Positions 24,260 to 32,396 of a DNA stretch of 43,655 bases are shown here, piece after piece; the first letter of the stretch is position 1; each line of letters begins with the position of its first letter. Source of the DNA: an uncultured Clostridia bacterium. GTDB lineage: Bacteria; Bacillota; Clostridia; TANB77; CAG-508. The stretch is taken from NCBI GenBank assembly GCA_948852945.1, contig CAQPBJ010000016.1, positions 1 to 43,655 on the forward strand. The letters are read 5' to 3'. The notes beneath the pieces were generated by a model, which was given only the letters and a program-made list of their open reading frames with translations, did no database searches and was not told the origin of the DNA. Position numbers and translations under genes: made by a program.

Positions 24260-24293
24260 AACTATCTAGTACAAATCTAGATAGTTTTATTTT
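24260..24293 (+). terminator. Terminator-like hairpin between tRNA-Asp and tRNA-Phe
   Basis: AACTATCTAG / CTAGATAGTT with a 7-base loop and TTATTTTT. No separate promoter is seen before tRNA-Phe, so it must be read through or act in processing. Confidence 0.6.
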
Positions 24294-24296
24294 TAA

Positions 24297-24372
24297 GGCT
24301 CGATAGCTCAGTTGGTAGAGCAGGGGACTGAAAATCCCCGTGTCAGTGGTTCGATTCCACTTCGAGCCACCA
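24297..24372 (+). tRNA. tRNA-Phe (anticodon GAA)
   Basis: Complete 76-base cloverleaf with CCA: acceptor GGCTCGA / TCGAGCC, anticodon loop CTGAAAA, T arm GTGG-TTCGATT-CCAC. Confidence 0.96.
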
Positions 24373-24374
24373 CT

Positions 24375-24410
24375 AAAAAATAGCTGTATATATTAATACA
24401 GCTATTTTTT
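24375..24410 (+). terminator. Terminator of the tRNA cluster
   Basis: Perfect stem AAAAAATAGCTGTAT / ATACAGCTATTTTTT with a 6-base loop. Confidence 0.9.
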
Positions 24411-24552
24411 TGCTTTTTTTCATATTTTCTATAAAGAAAAGACTTTATTTGCTAAAAGGTTATATAAAACGCTTGATAATAGATTAATTTAAAATTAATT
24501 TTTGAGAGTATCTACAATAAAAATGTAACTATATTGTAATTGTAATTTGATT

Positions 24553-24582
24553 TTGTGATAGGTATACTAGAATTAGTATAAT
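24553..24582 (+). promoter_or_regulatory. Probable promoter of the gene at 24607
   Basis: TTGTGA, 18 bases, TATAAT; a second TATACT lies at 24563. The preceding 24411-24550 shows nothing else I can name. Confidence 0.45.
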
Positions 24583-24606
24583 TAGCAAAATAGGGGAAGT
24601 GTATTT

Positions 24607-25443
24607 ATGGAATTTAATAATGGAAAAGATTTAGAACAATATATTTATGAAAAATTTGGAATGTATGCAGATGTTATTAAAAATCAAAACATGTATGAAG
24701 GGCAAGTAATTAGTGAAAATTTGCAAGTTCAAAATGAATCGGTTATAGAAAGACTTATTGATAGAAAGTTAGATGCATTAGAAAGTGGAAGATTTGAAGA
24801 AGCCAGAGCAGCACAAGAAATATATTCAAAGTATTGTGGAGTAGATAAAGATTCAGGAGCTTATTCTGTTAGGCAAGAAAATCGATTAGTAGAAGTAACT
24901 AATGGTGCGTTAGAAAGGTTGAGTAATGAATTAAAAGATACATCTTGGAGAAGTCCAGAAGAAAAGAAAGAGTTACTTAGCGAATGTGAAGATTTTTTAG
25001 CTACAGTAGATGGAGTTAAACAAACAGAAGGTGTAGATTTAACTGAATTTAAAGATAATACTGATAGATTAAGATCAGAAATACCACCAGAAGAAAAACA
25101 AGAAAGTGAAGTAGAAGCAAAGGCTGAAGAAGAGGCAAGAAAAGACGTTGAAGACGAACAAAATTTAGATTCCGAAAACTTAGGAATGGAACATGTTCCT
25201 GCTCATGAAAGAAATGAAGCAGAAGATATTAAACAAGAGTCAGTTAAAGAAGAAAAGGAAAAAGATTTACCAGATGATAAAAAACAAGAGCCTGCTAATG
25301 CTAGAATGGTAAAGATAGATTCATATGAAAGTATGTATGAAAAGGCTAAACATAAAATTAGAGAATTGTTTAGTAAAATAAAAAATGCTATTATGCCAAG
25401 AGAGCAAGATGTTGAAAAAGATATGGATAATGATGGGAGATAA
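24607..25443 (+). CDS. Hypothetical acidic cytosolic protein
   Basis: A 278-residue protein without recognised family. Residues 1 to about 150 look alpha-helical and folded (DALESGRFEEARAAQEIYSKY is a TPR-like helix pair). Residues about 150-235 are a Glu/Asp/Lys-rich, probably disordered stretch. The C-terminus (about 242-262) is a basic amphipathic helix, YEKAKHKIRELFSKIKNAIM, that could bind membrane. No signal peptide. The GGGGAAG site precedes ATG. It is followed 2 bases later by a second unknown gene whose C-terminus carries a similar basic helix, so the two products probably act together. Confidence 0.6.
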   Translation: MEFNNGKDLEQYIYEKFGMYADVIKNQNMYEGQVISENLQVQNESVIERLIDRKLDALESGRFEEARAAQEIYSKYCGVDKDSGAYSVRQENRLVEVTNGALERLSNELKDTSWRSPEEKKELLSECEDFLATVDGVKQTEGVDLTEFKDNTDRLRSEIPPEEKQESEVEAKAEEEARKDVEDEQNLDSENLGMEHVPAHERNEAEDIKQESVKEEKEKDLPDDKKQEPANARMVKIDSYESMYEKAKHKIRELFSKIKNAIMPREQDVEKDMDNDGR

Positions 25444-25445
25444 AA

Positions 25446-25886
25446 ATGGAAGAATGTTATAGAGAGGCATTTGTTGAAGTTTTAGATATTATAAATCATA
25501 CAGAATTAGAATTGGTAAATAAAATTTCTAAAAAGTTTATAGATTTTTTAAATCAAAATAAGAGTTTGAGTTATAAATCTCAAATAAATTTTAATAATAT
25601 AAATTGGCAAGAAACAGTAAAACCTCAAACACAAGAAGTTATAGCATTAATTTATAGAGATTATTTAGTTACAGATGAAAAAAGAATAGAACTTGCACAA
25701 GAAGAAGAGAGAGAATTTAATGAAAAATATTCATATGAAAATCTGTTTAAAACTAATAAAATTACTGCTCCCGAACCTGTAATGAAGCAAGAAGAGCTCA
25801 TAGAAGAAAATAGTTTAGTGGTAGTAGATGAAAAATGGTATTCTAAGATTTTTAAATTCGTTAAAAATTTATTTTCTAAAAAATAG
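25446..25886 (+). CDS. Hypothetical protein with basic amphipathic C-terminus
   Basis: A 146-residue protein, family not recognised. Helical N-terminal part (about 1-60), a conserved-looking EVIALIYRDYLVTDEKRIEL segment (about 65-84), a linker with EKYSYENLF, and a C-terminal tail WYSKIFKFVKNLFSKK that forms a basic, aromatic amphipathic helix. It begins 2 bases after the upstream gene and shares its type of tail. Confidence 0.6.
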   Translation: MEECYREAFVEVLDIINHTELELVNKISKKFIDFLNQNKSLSYKSQINFNNINWQETVKPQTQEVIALIYRDYLVTDEKRIELAQEEEREFNEKYSYENLFKTNKITAPEPVMKQEELIEENSLVVVDEKWYSKIFKFVKNLFSKK

Positions 25887-25908
25887 TTATTGATATTATG
25901 TTTTTTTA

Positions 25909-25936
25909 TTGATAGAATATCAAAAGAAATTATACT
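25909..25936 (+). promoter_or_regulatory. Promoter of the gene at 25949
   Basis: TTGATA, 16 bases, TATACT, just before the AAGGAGG site, so the leader is very short. Confidence 0.5.
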
Positions 25937-25948
25937 AAGGAGGAAATT

Positions 25949-26335
25949 ATGGAAGAAACAAGAGAACCCAAAAAAAGTGCTAATGGACTTATATTAGCAA
26001 TATTATTAGTAGTATCAATAATAATTGCATTAATGTGGGTAATGGTGTATAAACTAAATGAGGATAAAGACGAGTTACAATCTCAAATTAATTCTGCTAA
26101 ATCAGAGGCTGAAAGTTTAAAACGTCAAGTTATAGTTTTACAGACAAAATTAGACAAAGAAAATGATAATGCAGTAGATAATGAAACTGATGATGAAGAT
26201 GAAAATAAGGTTTCAAATGAAGTAGATGATGATGACGAAGACGGAAATAAAGTTTCAAATGAAATTGATGAAGATACTGAAGACGATGAAGACGAAAATA
26301 AAATTTCAAATGAAGTTGATAATAGAGTTGAATAA
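25949..26335 (+). CDS. Single-pass membrane protein with acidic repeats
   Basis: A 128-residue protein: short charged N-terminus, one membrane helix (about 13-35), a coiled coil (about 38-70), then a very acidic C-terminus with three copies of an NK[VI]SNE[VI]D unit separated by Asp/Glu runs (about 87-123). The same order (helix, coiled coil, Asn/Asp-rich region) is seen in the protein at 4974, which has an extra C-terminal domain. No enzymatic motif. The acidic tail is probably outside the cell and could bind cations. Function unknown. Confidence 0.6.
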   Translation: MEETREPKKSANGLILAILLVVSIIIALMWVMVYKLNEDKDELQSQINSAKSEAESLKRQVIVLQTKLDKENDNAVDNETDDEDENKVSNEVDDDDEDGNKVSNEIDEDTEDDEDENKISNEVDNRVE

Positions 26336-26345
26336 TAAAAAATTA

Positions 26346-26377
26346 AGAAGTAAGATTAAATCTTACTTCTTTTTTTA
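26346..26377 (+). terminator. Intrinsic terminator
   Basis: AGAAGTAAGA / TCTTACTTCT, 5-base loop, T7. Confidence 0.85.
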
Positions 26378-26395
26378 TAAATTTAATAAAAAAAC

Positions 26396-26424
26396 TTGAT
26401 AATGAAATAAATGATAGTTATAAT
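26396..26424 (+). promoter_or_regulatory. Promoter of the gene at 26452
   Basis: TTGATA, 17 bases, TATAAT. Confidence 0.65.
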
Positions 26425-26451
26425 AACTTTTGTAATAATGTTGGAGGTAAT

Positions 26452-26919
26452 ATGAAGAAAAATACAGGAATTATTTTATTATTAATATTAATAGGAATTG
26501 CATTAGTTTTAGGAATATTACTATACAATAAAGAGCATAAAGTTATTGAAAATGGAAAAGAAGTAAAAGAACTTGTAAAAGAAACAGTAGCAATAGGGGA
26601 ATTTAAAAAGAAACTGGAAGAAAACAAAATTAAAATTGATGAAGAAACCGAAAGCACAAGTTCAGATATGATAGGAGCAAGTGAAGGAAAAATATATAAA
26701 ATAGGTGATTCAAAAATTAGAGTATATAAATATGACTTAAATCAAACAAGTGAATTAACAGTTTCAAATTTGAAATTAGCACAAGAAAGTGAAAAAGTAA
26801 AAATTCCATCATTAGATGACTTAGAGATTGAAGTAGTTTATAATAAGGGATTAATTTTGATGAATGATGAGGATTTTGATAATAAAGAAAAAATAATAGA
26901 AATTTTTAAAGATTTATAA
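26452..26919 (+). CDS. Hypothetical membrane-anchored protein (155 aa)
   Basis: An N-terminal membrane helix (about 5-24) with two Lys before it and no lipobox Cys, so probably an uncleaved anchor, then an extracytoplasmic domain of about 130 residues that mixes Lys/Glu-rich helix (KEVKELVKETVAIGEFKKKLEE) with strands (KIYKIGDSKIRVYKYDL). The second half looks like a small alpha/beta domain of a sort common in exported Firmicutes proteins. No family recognised. Monocistronic between its own promoter and a terminator. Confidence 0.6.
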   Translation: MKKNTGIILLLILIGIALVLGILLYNKEHKVIENGKEVKELVKETVAIGEFKKKLEENKIKIDEETESTSSDMIGASEGKIYKIGDSKIRVYKYDLNQTSELTVSNLKLAQESEKVKIPSLDDLEIEVVYNKGLILMNDEDFDNKEKIIEIFKDL

Positions 26920-26925
26920 ATAAAA

Positions 26926-26958
26926 ATAAGAGAGCATAATTTTTTGCTTTCTTATTTT
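26926..26958 (+). terminator. Intrinsic terminator
   Basis: AATAAGAGAGC / GCTTTCTTATT with a T-rich loop and TTTA tail. Confidence 0.65.
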
Positions 26959-27017
26959 ATTTATATAATAAGATATGTTAAAATAGTAATGTTATCAATA
27001 GAAGAAGGAGAAGAATA

Positions 27018-27572
27018 ATGAAAGAAGAGTTTATAGAATTATTAAGAAGTACAAAAAGAGAAGGAATAGAAGATGTGATTCAATTTATAGAAAAGACAGA
27101 CTTTTATAAAGCACCAGCAAGTACAAGATTTCATGGGAATTATGAAGGTGGACTTTTGGAACATAGCATGAAGGTATATGAGATATTAAAGCATAAAGTA
27201 AAAAATTCTATAGTAGATTTAAATGTTAGTGATGATACTATAATAATAGCTGCACTATTACATGATATATGTAAAGTAAATTATTATAAGGTTGATTATA
27301 GAAATGCTAAAAATGAAAGAGGAGAATGGGAAAAGGTTCCTTATTATACTGTTGATGATACTATTCCATATGGTCATGGAGAAAAATCTGTTATGATGCT
27401 TACTGAATATATGAAGCTTACTTCAGAAGAAAAATATGCTATTCGTTGGCATATGGGATTTACAGAACCAAAAGAAGTATATAATACATTAGGTCAAGCT
27501 TTTAAAAAATATCCAGTAGCTCTTATGCTTCATGAAGCTGATTTAGAGGCAACTTATTTATTTGATATATAA
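27018..27572 (+). CDS. HD-domain hydrolase (184 aa)
   Basis: A stand-alone HD phosphohydrolase. Metal ligands: His in GGLLEHSMKVYE (about residue 49), HD in ALLHDICKVNYY (about 81-82), His in GHGEKSVMML and IRWHMGF, and Asp in LHEADLEA. The EGG-L-EHS motif and the WHMG segment resemble the HD domain of YhaM-type nucleases, but no nucleic acid-binding OB domain is present. Good AGAAGGAGAAG site. Substrate unknown. Confidence 0.8.
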   Translation: MKEEFIELLRSTKREGIEDVIQFIEKTDFYKAPASTRFHGNYEGGLLEHSMKVYEILKHKVKNSIVDLNVSDDTIIIAALLHDICKVNYYKVDYRNAKNERGEWEKVPYYTVDDTIPYGHGEKSVMMLTEYMKLTSEEKYAIRWHMGFTEPKEVYNTLGQAFKKYPVALMLHEADLEATYLFDI

Positions 27573-27580
27573 AATATGAA

Positions 27581-27617
27581 AGAGAGTTCCTAGCAAATAT
27601 TAGGATACTCTCTTTTA
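27581..27617 (+). terminator. Intrinsic terminator
   Basis: AGAGAGT.CCTA / TAG..ACTCTCT with TTTTA tail. Confidence 0.7.
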
Positions 27618-27640
27618 TTATTATTGAAATATTTTTTATT

Positions 27641-27880
27641 TTAAGTTTGTTGTTCTTCCTTTAAAAATATATTATTGTAAGTTTCTTTAATTTGATTTTT
27701 AGTTTCATTTGTTTTAAAAAAATCAAATTCATATGTGTTAAATCCTATTTTTTTAACAATATCTCCATCCTTTAAAAAAGGCGGTAATTTTGATGATTTA
27801 ACTTCGTAAAGTTTATGTGTTTGTGTGTCTTGTAAAATAGTATATTTGCCTTCTTTTCTGTCTACTGCGAAGTATTTCAT
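27641..27880 (-). CDS. DUF3006-like small protein
   Basis: A 79-residue protein whose first 45 residues (MKYFAVDRKEGKYTILQDT, then LPPFLKDGDIVKK) match the pattern of DUF3006: a one-turn beta barrel with an N-terminal DR-EG motif and a late LP....GD element. Function unknown. I place the start at 27880, where AGGAGGTG lies about 11 bases upstream; an ATG 28 codons earlier has no ribosome binding site and would add a non-conserved tail. It converges on the HD gene. Confidence 0.65.
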   Translation of the reverse strand: MKYFAVDRKEGKYTILQDTQTHKLYEVKSSKLPPFLKDGDIVKKIGFNTYEFDFFKTNETKNQIKETYNNIFLKEEQQT

Positions 27881-28044
27881 TGTATTTAACGCACCTCCTA
27901 ATTTTTGTTTTAATTCTAAATTATTTTGTGATTTTTTAAATTGATTTTCTAAAAGTATATTCATATATGTTTTAAAATATTATATTAGAATAAAAGCAAA
28001 TTTATTATAACACAGAAATAGTATAAAATCAAGATATTTAGGAC

Positions 28045-28073
28045 TTGACATATAAGAACATATGTTTTATACT
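28045..28073 (+). promoter_or_regulatory. Promoter of the Y-family polymerase gene with LexA-type SOS box in the spacer
   Basis: TTGACA (28045-28050), 17 bases, TATACT (28068-28073). The spacer holds AGAACATATGTTTT (28055-28068), which matches the Gram-positive LexA box CGAACRNRYGTTYC at 12 of 14 positions. A repressor there would block RNA polymerase directly. Confidence 0.8.
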
Positions 28074-28099
28074 TTTAATATAAATATTTGGAGATTGTT

Positions 28100-29300
28100 A
28101 TGGAGAAAAAAATTTTACATATTGATGTTAATAATGCTTTTTTGTCATGGACTGCTGTAGATAGATTAAAAAAAGGAGAAACTCTAGATTTACGAACAGT
28201 TCCTGCAATTGTAGGTGGAGATGAAGAAAAGAGAAGAGGAATAGTAGTTGCTAAGAGTAATGTTGCTAAAAAGTTTGGAATTCAAACAGCAGAACCTATA
28301 TATATGGCAAGAAAAAAATGTCCAAGTGTTATAATTGTGCCAGGAGATCATGAAATATATAAAATGTATTCTAATAAATTATATAAATTGTTTTTAGAAT
28401 ATACTGAAAAAGTTGAAAGATTTTCAATAGATGAATGTTTTTTAGATTTGACTGAATATTTAAAACCAGGAGAAGATTTAATAAAGACAGGAATAGAAAT
28501 AAAAGAAAGAATAAAAAAAGAATTTGGATTTACAGTGAATGTAGGTGTTTCTGATGATAAGATTTTAGCTAAAATGGCTTCAGATTTTGAAAAACCAGAT
28601 AAAATTCACACATTATTTAAGTCAGAAATAGAGGAAAAATTGTGGAAATTACCTATTAATGAAATGTTTTTAGTTGGAAAAAAATCAGTTCCTAAATTAA
28701 ATAGAATGGGAATTAAAACAATAGGAGATTTAGCTAAAGCAGATAAGGCAGTTATAATTAAGAATTTTGGAAAATACGGATATACTATTTGGAAATATGC
28801 TAATCGGTGAAAGTAATGAAGAAGTAAATTATATACAAGAAAAACCAAAAGGAATAGGAAATAGTATTACTTTACCATATGACTATGGTAGTATTGATGA
28901 ATTAGAAGTGGTATTAGTAGAATTAGTTCAAAAAGTTGCATATCGATTAAGAAAAGAAAATATGTATGCTTCAGTTGTTAATGTACACCTTAAAAATAAT
29001 GAATTTAAAACTGTTTCACATCAGAAAAAGCTAATGTATAAAACAGATACTACTAATGATATTTTAGAAGTTGCAAAGGAACTTTTAAAAGAATTGTATA
29101 CAGGAGATTTAATTAGACTAATAGGCGTTAGAGTAGATGGATTAGTAGAAAAAGAAGAATTACAACTATCTATTTTTGATCAAAAAGAAGATTCAAAAAA
29201 TAGAAAATTAGATGAAACATTAGATAAATTAAAAGAGAAGTTTGGTTATGAAGTGGTTACTAGAGCTACTGAATTGAAAGATGGACATAAAGAAAATTGA
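28100..29300 (+). pseudogene. dinB: Y-family DNA polymerase IV (DinB-like), broken by a one-base frameshift
   Basis: Two overlapping frames give one polymerase. The first part (28100-28810, start ATG after TTGGAG) has the catalytic motifs: Asp in HIDVNNAFLSW, and Asp-Glu in RFSIDECFLDLTEY, plus the helix-hairpin region ending TIWKYAN. The second part continues with GESNEEVNYIQEKPKGIGNSITLP and the little-finger domain to QLSIFDQKE. The frame changes at AATCGGTGAA (28802-28811): removing the C at 28805 restores WKYAN-GESNEEV and one ORF of 399 codons. There is no homopolymer or slippery site, so programmed shifting is unlikely. It is either a genuine inactivating mutation or a sequence error. 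The catalytic core alone could still be made as a protein lacking the little finger. Confidence 0.85.
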
Positions 29301-29357
29301 ATTTAAAATTGCAATGTGATAAAATACAATTATCTTTTTTAAGGAAGGAAGGATTGT

Positions 29358-30620
29358 ATGAAAAAAGATAAAATTGCGATAGTAATGGCTGCTGGTGAAA
29401 GTAAAGCTATGAATTCAAAAAAATCAAAATTAGTTCATAAATTATATGGAAAAGAACTTGTTTTAAGAGTAGTAGAGACTGCTGAAAAGATAGATTGTGA
29501 TGAAGTTATTACAGTAGTAGGTGACAAAAAAGAACAAGTTATGGATGTATTAAAAGATAGAACAAAATATATTGTTCAAGAGAAAGTATTAGGAACAGGT
29601 CATGCATTATTACAAGCTATACCTACTTTAGAATCAAAAGATGGTCAAGTAGTTGTTTTATATGGAGATGTTCCAATTATAAGAAAAGAAACAATTGAAA
29701 AATTAATTGATAAAAATAGAAATGAAAGGGAGGCTATGACATTACTTACAGCTATTTCAGATAATCCTACAGGGTATGGTAGAATTATTAGAAATGATGT
29801 TGGAGAAGTGTTAGAAATTATAGAAGAAAATCAAGCTGACAGTGAAGTAAAAGCTATAAAAGAAATTAATTCTGGAATATATTGTTTTGATATAAAAGCT
29901 TTAGTGGAAACTATTAAAGATTTGAAACCAAAAGATAATGGTGAGATTTTACTTACAGATATAGTTAAAGCAATGAAAGACAAAAATTTAAAAATTGGAG
30001 CATTAATAGTTGAAGATAATACTGAAATTTTAGGTGTTAATGACAGAGTGCAATTAGAACTTTTAAGTAGAGTTCTTAAAATGAGAATAAATACATATCA
30101 TATGTTAAATGGAGTTACAATTGAAGATTCTGATACAACATATATATATGAAGACGTTAAAATAGGCAAAGATACAGTTATTCATCCTAATACTACAATT
30201 AAACCTGATTGTGTAATAGGAGAAGATTGTGAAATTGGACCTAATGCATATATTAGAGAAAAATGTGTTTTAGCTGATAAAGTTAAAATAGGAAATTGTG
30301 TTGAAATTAAGAAAACCACAGTTGCATACGGAAGCAAAGTTCCACATCTTTCTTATATGGGAGATTGTGAAATAGGAACAGGCGTAAATATTGGCTGTGG
30401 AAGTATTACATGTAATTATGATGGTGTAAATAAACATAAAACAATAATAGGAGATAATTGTTTTATAGGTTCTAATACTAATTTAGTTGCACCAGTAACT
30501 TTAGGCGATAATGTATTGGTTGCTGCTGGTTCTACGATTACAGAAGATGTCGCAGATGATAGTTTGGCTATAGCAAGACAAAGACAGGTAGTTAAAGAAG
30601 GCTGGAACAGTAAAAAATAA
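29358..30620 (+). CDS. glmU: Bifunctional GlmU (GlcNAc-1-P uridyltransferase / GlcN-1-P acetyltransferase), altered active-site loop
   Basis: A 420-residue enzyme of UDP-GlcNAc synthesis, feeding peptidoglycan. N-terminal nucleotidyltransferase (about 1-225): Mg-binding Asp in LYGDVP, NPTGYGRIIRN, EINSGIY, GVNDRVQL. C-terminal left-handed beta helix (about 245-420) with the acetyltransferase His in KVPHLSYMGD and VNIGCGSITCNYDG. Length is a little below the usual 450. The signature loop, normally G-x-G-T-R-M followed by PK, reads G-E-S-K-A-M and SK here: the second Gly and the catalytic Arg are replaced. The rest of the domain is conserved. Starts after AAGGAAGGAAGG; the terminator at 30623 suggests a single-gene unit. 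Confidence 0.9.
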   Translation: MKKDKIAIVMAAGESKAMNSKKSKLVHKLYGKELVLRVVETAEKIDCDEVITVVGDKKEQVMDVLKDRTKYIVQEKVLGTGHALLQAIPTLESKDGQVVVLYGDVPIIRKETIEKLIDKNRNEREAMTLLTAISDNPTGYGRIIRNDVGEVLEIIEENQADSEVKAIKEINSGIYCFDIKALVETIKDLKPKDNGEILLTDIVKAMKDKNLKIGALIVEDNTEILGVNDRVQLELLSRVLKMRINTYHMLNGVTIEDSDTTYIYEDVKIGKDTVIHPNTTIKPDCVIGEDCEIGPNAYIREKCVLADKVKIGNCVEIKKTTVAYGSKVPHLSYMGDCEIGTGVNIGCGSITCNYDGVNKHKTIIGDNCFIGSNTNLVAPVTLGDNVLVAAGSTITEDVADDSLAIARQRQVVKEGWNSKK

Positions 30621-30622
30621 AT

Positions 30623-30671
30623 AAAAGTAGAAGTTTGATGATTAATAAAAAAATCAAACTTCTACTTTTTT
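30623..30671 (+). terminator. Intrinsic terminator after glmU
   Basis: AAAAGTAGAAGTTTGAT / ATCAAACTTCTACTTTT, T-rich tail. Confidence 0.9.
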
Positions 30672-30726
30672 ATATTATATAAAACATAATATAAAATTTT
30701 AAAAATTTGGTACTAGAACTTTATAA

Positions 30727-31104
30727 TTACATACCTTGTTCACCTGGTAAAATGTAGTCTATAACACCATAGATAAGTGCGCCAATTATAGCAGACATCC
30801 ATGATATACTATATCCAGCAACAAAGAATTGTGTTGCGTACAGAACGACTACAGCTAGAACAAATCCTACAAAACCTTTTCCGAAAGCCATAGCTTGTAG
30901 ACCAGTAAATTTTACAATTAGATAATCCATAACAGTTAAAACTATTGCAGCTAAAGCTAATGATCCAAAATTATTTATTGTAAAACCTGGTGTAAAGAAA
31001 GCTGTTATTCCTAATATAATAGCAGCGGCTATTAATCTACCCACTATTTGACCAACGACACCTAAAGTAGAGGAGTTTTGTATATTAGAATTATTATTGT
31101 CCAT
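30727..31104 (-). CDS. Small four-helix membrane protein (phage-holin-4/YvlD-like)
   Basis: A 125-residue, Ala/Gly/Val-rich protein with four predicted membrane helices (about 15-37, 42-62, 70-92, 98-118). Pattern and length resemble the Phage_holin_4_2/YvlD group of bacterial envelope proteins; the role is unclear and lysis is not implied. Start ATG 31104 has AAGGAGG 6 bases before it; an ATG six codons upstream contains that site and is rejected. It stands alone, divergent from yetF. Confidence 0.6.
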   Translation of the reverse strand: MDNNNSNIQNSSTLGVVGQIVGRLIAAAIILGITAFFTPGFTINNFGSLALAAIVLTVMDYLIVKFTGLQAMAFGKGFVGFVLAVVVLYATQFFVAGYSISWMSAIIGALIYGVIDYILPGEQGM

Positions 31105-31254
31105 GTTAACCTCCTTCTTCATTTAATAAAAGAAAGACTTTTATTAAATAATTGAAATAGCAATTTTTTTGCCAACTGAAACTTAAAACTAAATGTTTTG
31201 TTTCAGTTTTATTGTTTACAAAAAATATTTTTTTATGCATAATATTAATTTTTT

Positions 31255-31284
31255 TTGAGAAAGATATATTTGATAATATAAAAT
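31255..31284 (+). promoter_or_regulatory. Probable promoter of the yetF-like operon
   Basis: TTGAGA, 18 bases, TAAAAT, about 20 bases before the start codon. Confidence 0.45.
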
Positions 31285-31304
31285 AAAAAATAGAGGTTGA
31301 TTTT

Positions 31305-31985
31305 ATGCTTGTTAATTTAATTAGAACGATTGTATTATATTTACTTGTGTTATTAGTAATGAGATTAATGGGAAAAAGGGAGATTGGACAATTACAGCCT
31401 TTTGAATTAGTAATATCTATTATGATTGCAGATTTGGCATCAATACCAATGTCTGATGTAGGTGTGCCAATATTTAATGGAATAATTCCTATTTTGGGTT
31501 TACTTGTAATGCATTTGCTTATTTCATTTTGCAATCTTAAAAGTATTAAATTTAGAGGTGTAATTTGCGGTAAGCCTTCTATATTAATTTATAGAGGAAA
31601 AATTGATGAGAAAGTCATGAAAAAAGAAAGATATACAATAAATGAATTACAAGAGAGACTAAGAGGAAAAGATGTATTTAATATTGGTGATGTAGAGTAT
31701 GCTATATTAGAAACCAGTGGTGAAATTAATGTTGTTTTAAAACCAGAAAAGAGAAATCCAACTTTGAAAGATTTAAATATACAGGCACAATATGAAGGAA
31801 TAGCTTATGATTTAGTTTTAGATGGTGTTATTCAATACGAAAACTTGAAAAAATTGAATAAAGATTATTCATGGCTTAAAGCTCAAGTGAAAAAATTTGG
31901 TTTTAGTCCTGAACAGGCATTAGTGGTAACTATTGATGCTGATGGTCAAATTTACTGTCAGCAGAAAGAAGGTAAAAATGTATAA
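31305..31985 (+). CDS. YetF-family (DUF421) membrane protein
   Basis: A 226-residue protein. Three N-terminal membrane helices (about 4-20, 32-50, 55-75) carry the family signature VMRLMGKREIGQLQPFELVI. A cytosolic C-terminal domain follows (about 85-220), with GKPSILIYRGKIDEKVMKKERYTINEL and DVEYAILETSGEINVVLKPE. YetF proteins are common in spore-formers; function poorly defined. It overlaps by 8 bases the next gene, a DUF4363-like protein, a pairing often seen in Firmicutes. Confidence 0.88.
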   Translation: MLVNLIRTIVLYLLVLLVMRLMGKREIGQLQPFELVISIMIADLASIPMSDVGVPIFNGIIPILGLLVMHLLISFCNLKSIKFRGVICGKPSILIYRGKIDEKVMKKERYTINELQERLRGKDVFNIGDVEYAILETSGEINVVLKPEKRNPTLKDLNIQAQYEGIAYDLVLDGVIQYENLKKLNKDYSWLKAQVKKFGFSPEQALVVTIDADGQIYCQQKEGKNV

Positions 31986-32358
31986 AGAGTTAGTCATTTC
32001 GTTTGTTGTTATATTAGTAGTAATTGTTGTTAATTTTGTTATGGGAAAATTTGTTGATGATAAATTAAATCGTGTAATGGATTTATTATCAGAGATGAGA
32101 ATAGCCATACAAGAAAAAGATTATAATAAAGCAAATAATAAAGCTGATGAGATAGAAAAGCATTGGGAAAGTTCAGAAAAATTTCTTTCTTGCTATATAG
32201 AGCATGATGAACTTGAAAAAGTTGAAACAGAATTTACTTCTCTTAAAGCATGTTTGGAAATAACAGAGGAAGATAGTTTGGAATATATTGATAGAATGAA
32301 ATTTATTGTTGAACATATAGAAAAGAAGGACGATTTTGTATTAGAGAATATTTTTTAA
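31978..32358 (+). CDS. DUF4363-like membrane-anchored protein
   Basis: A 126-residue protein with one N-terminal membrane helix (about 5-24) and a helical, acidic extracytoplasmic domain (MDLLSEMRIAIQEKDYNKANNKADEIEKHWE) resembling DUF4363. The W at about residue 61 and the repeated helix pairs are typical. I take ATG 31978, which overlaps the yetF stop and is preceded by AGAAGG. The frame is open 45 bases further upstream but only inside yetF. Probably acts with YetF. Confidence 0.7.
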   Translation: MYKELVISFVVILVVIVVNFVMGKFVDDKLNRVMDLLSEMRIAIQEKDYNKANNKADEIEKHWESSEKFLSCYIEHDELEKVETEFTSLKACLEITEEDSLEYIDRMKFIVEHIEKKDDFVLENIF

Positions 32359-32396
32359 ATAGGTATATTATGATTTTGTAAAATACGAAATATATA

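Noticed and set aside
28767..29300. Separate gene starting within the dinB region
   Set aside because: Its sequence is the direct continuation of the polymerase in another frame; the start lies inside the first part and has no ribosome binding site.
31106..31534. Minus-strand ORF of 142 codons opposite yetF
   Set aside because: Low-complexity Ile/Asn translation antisense to a clear YetF gene.
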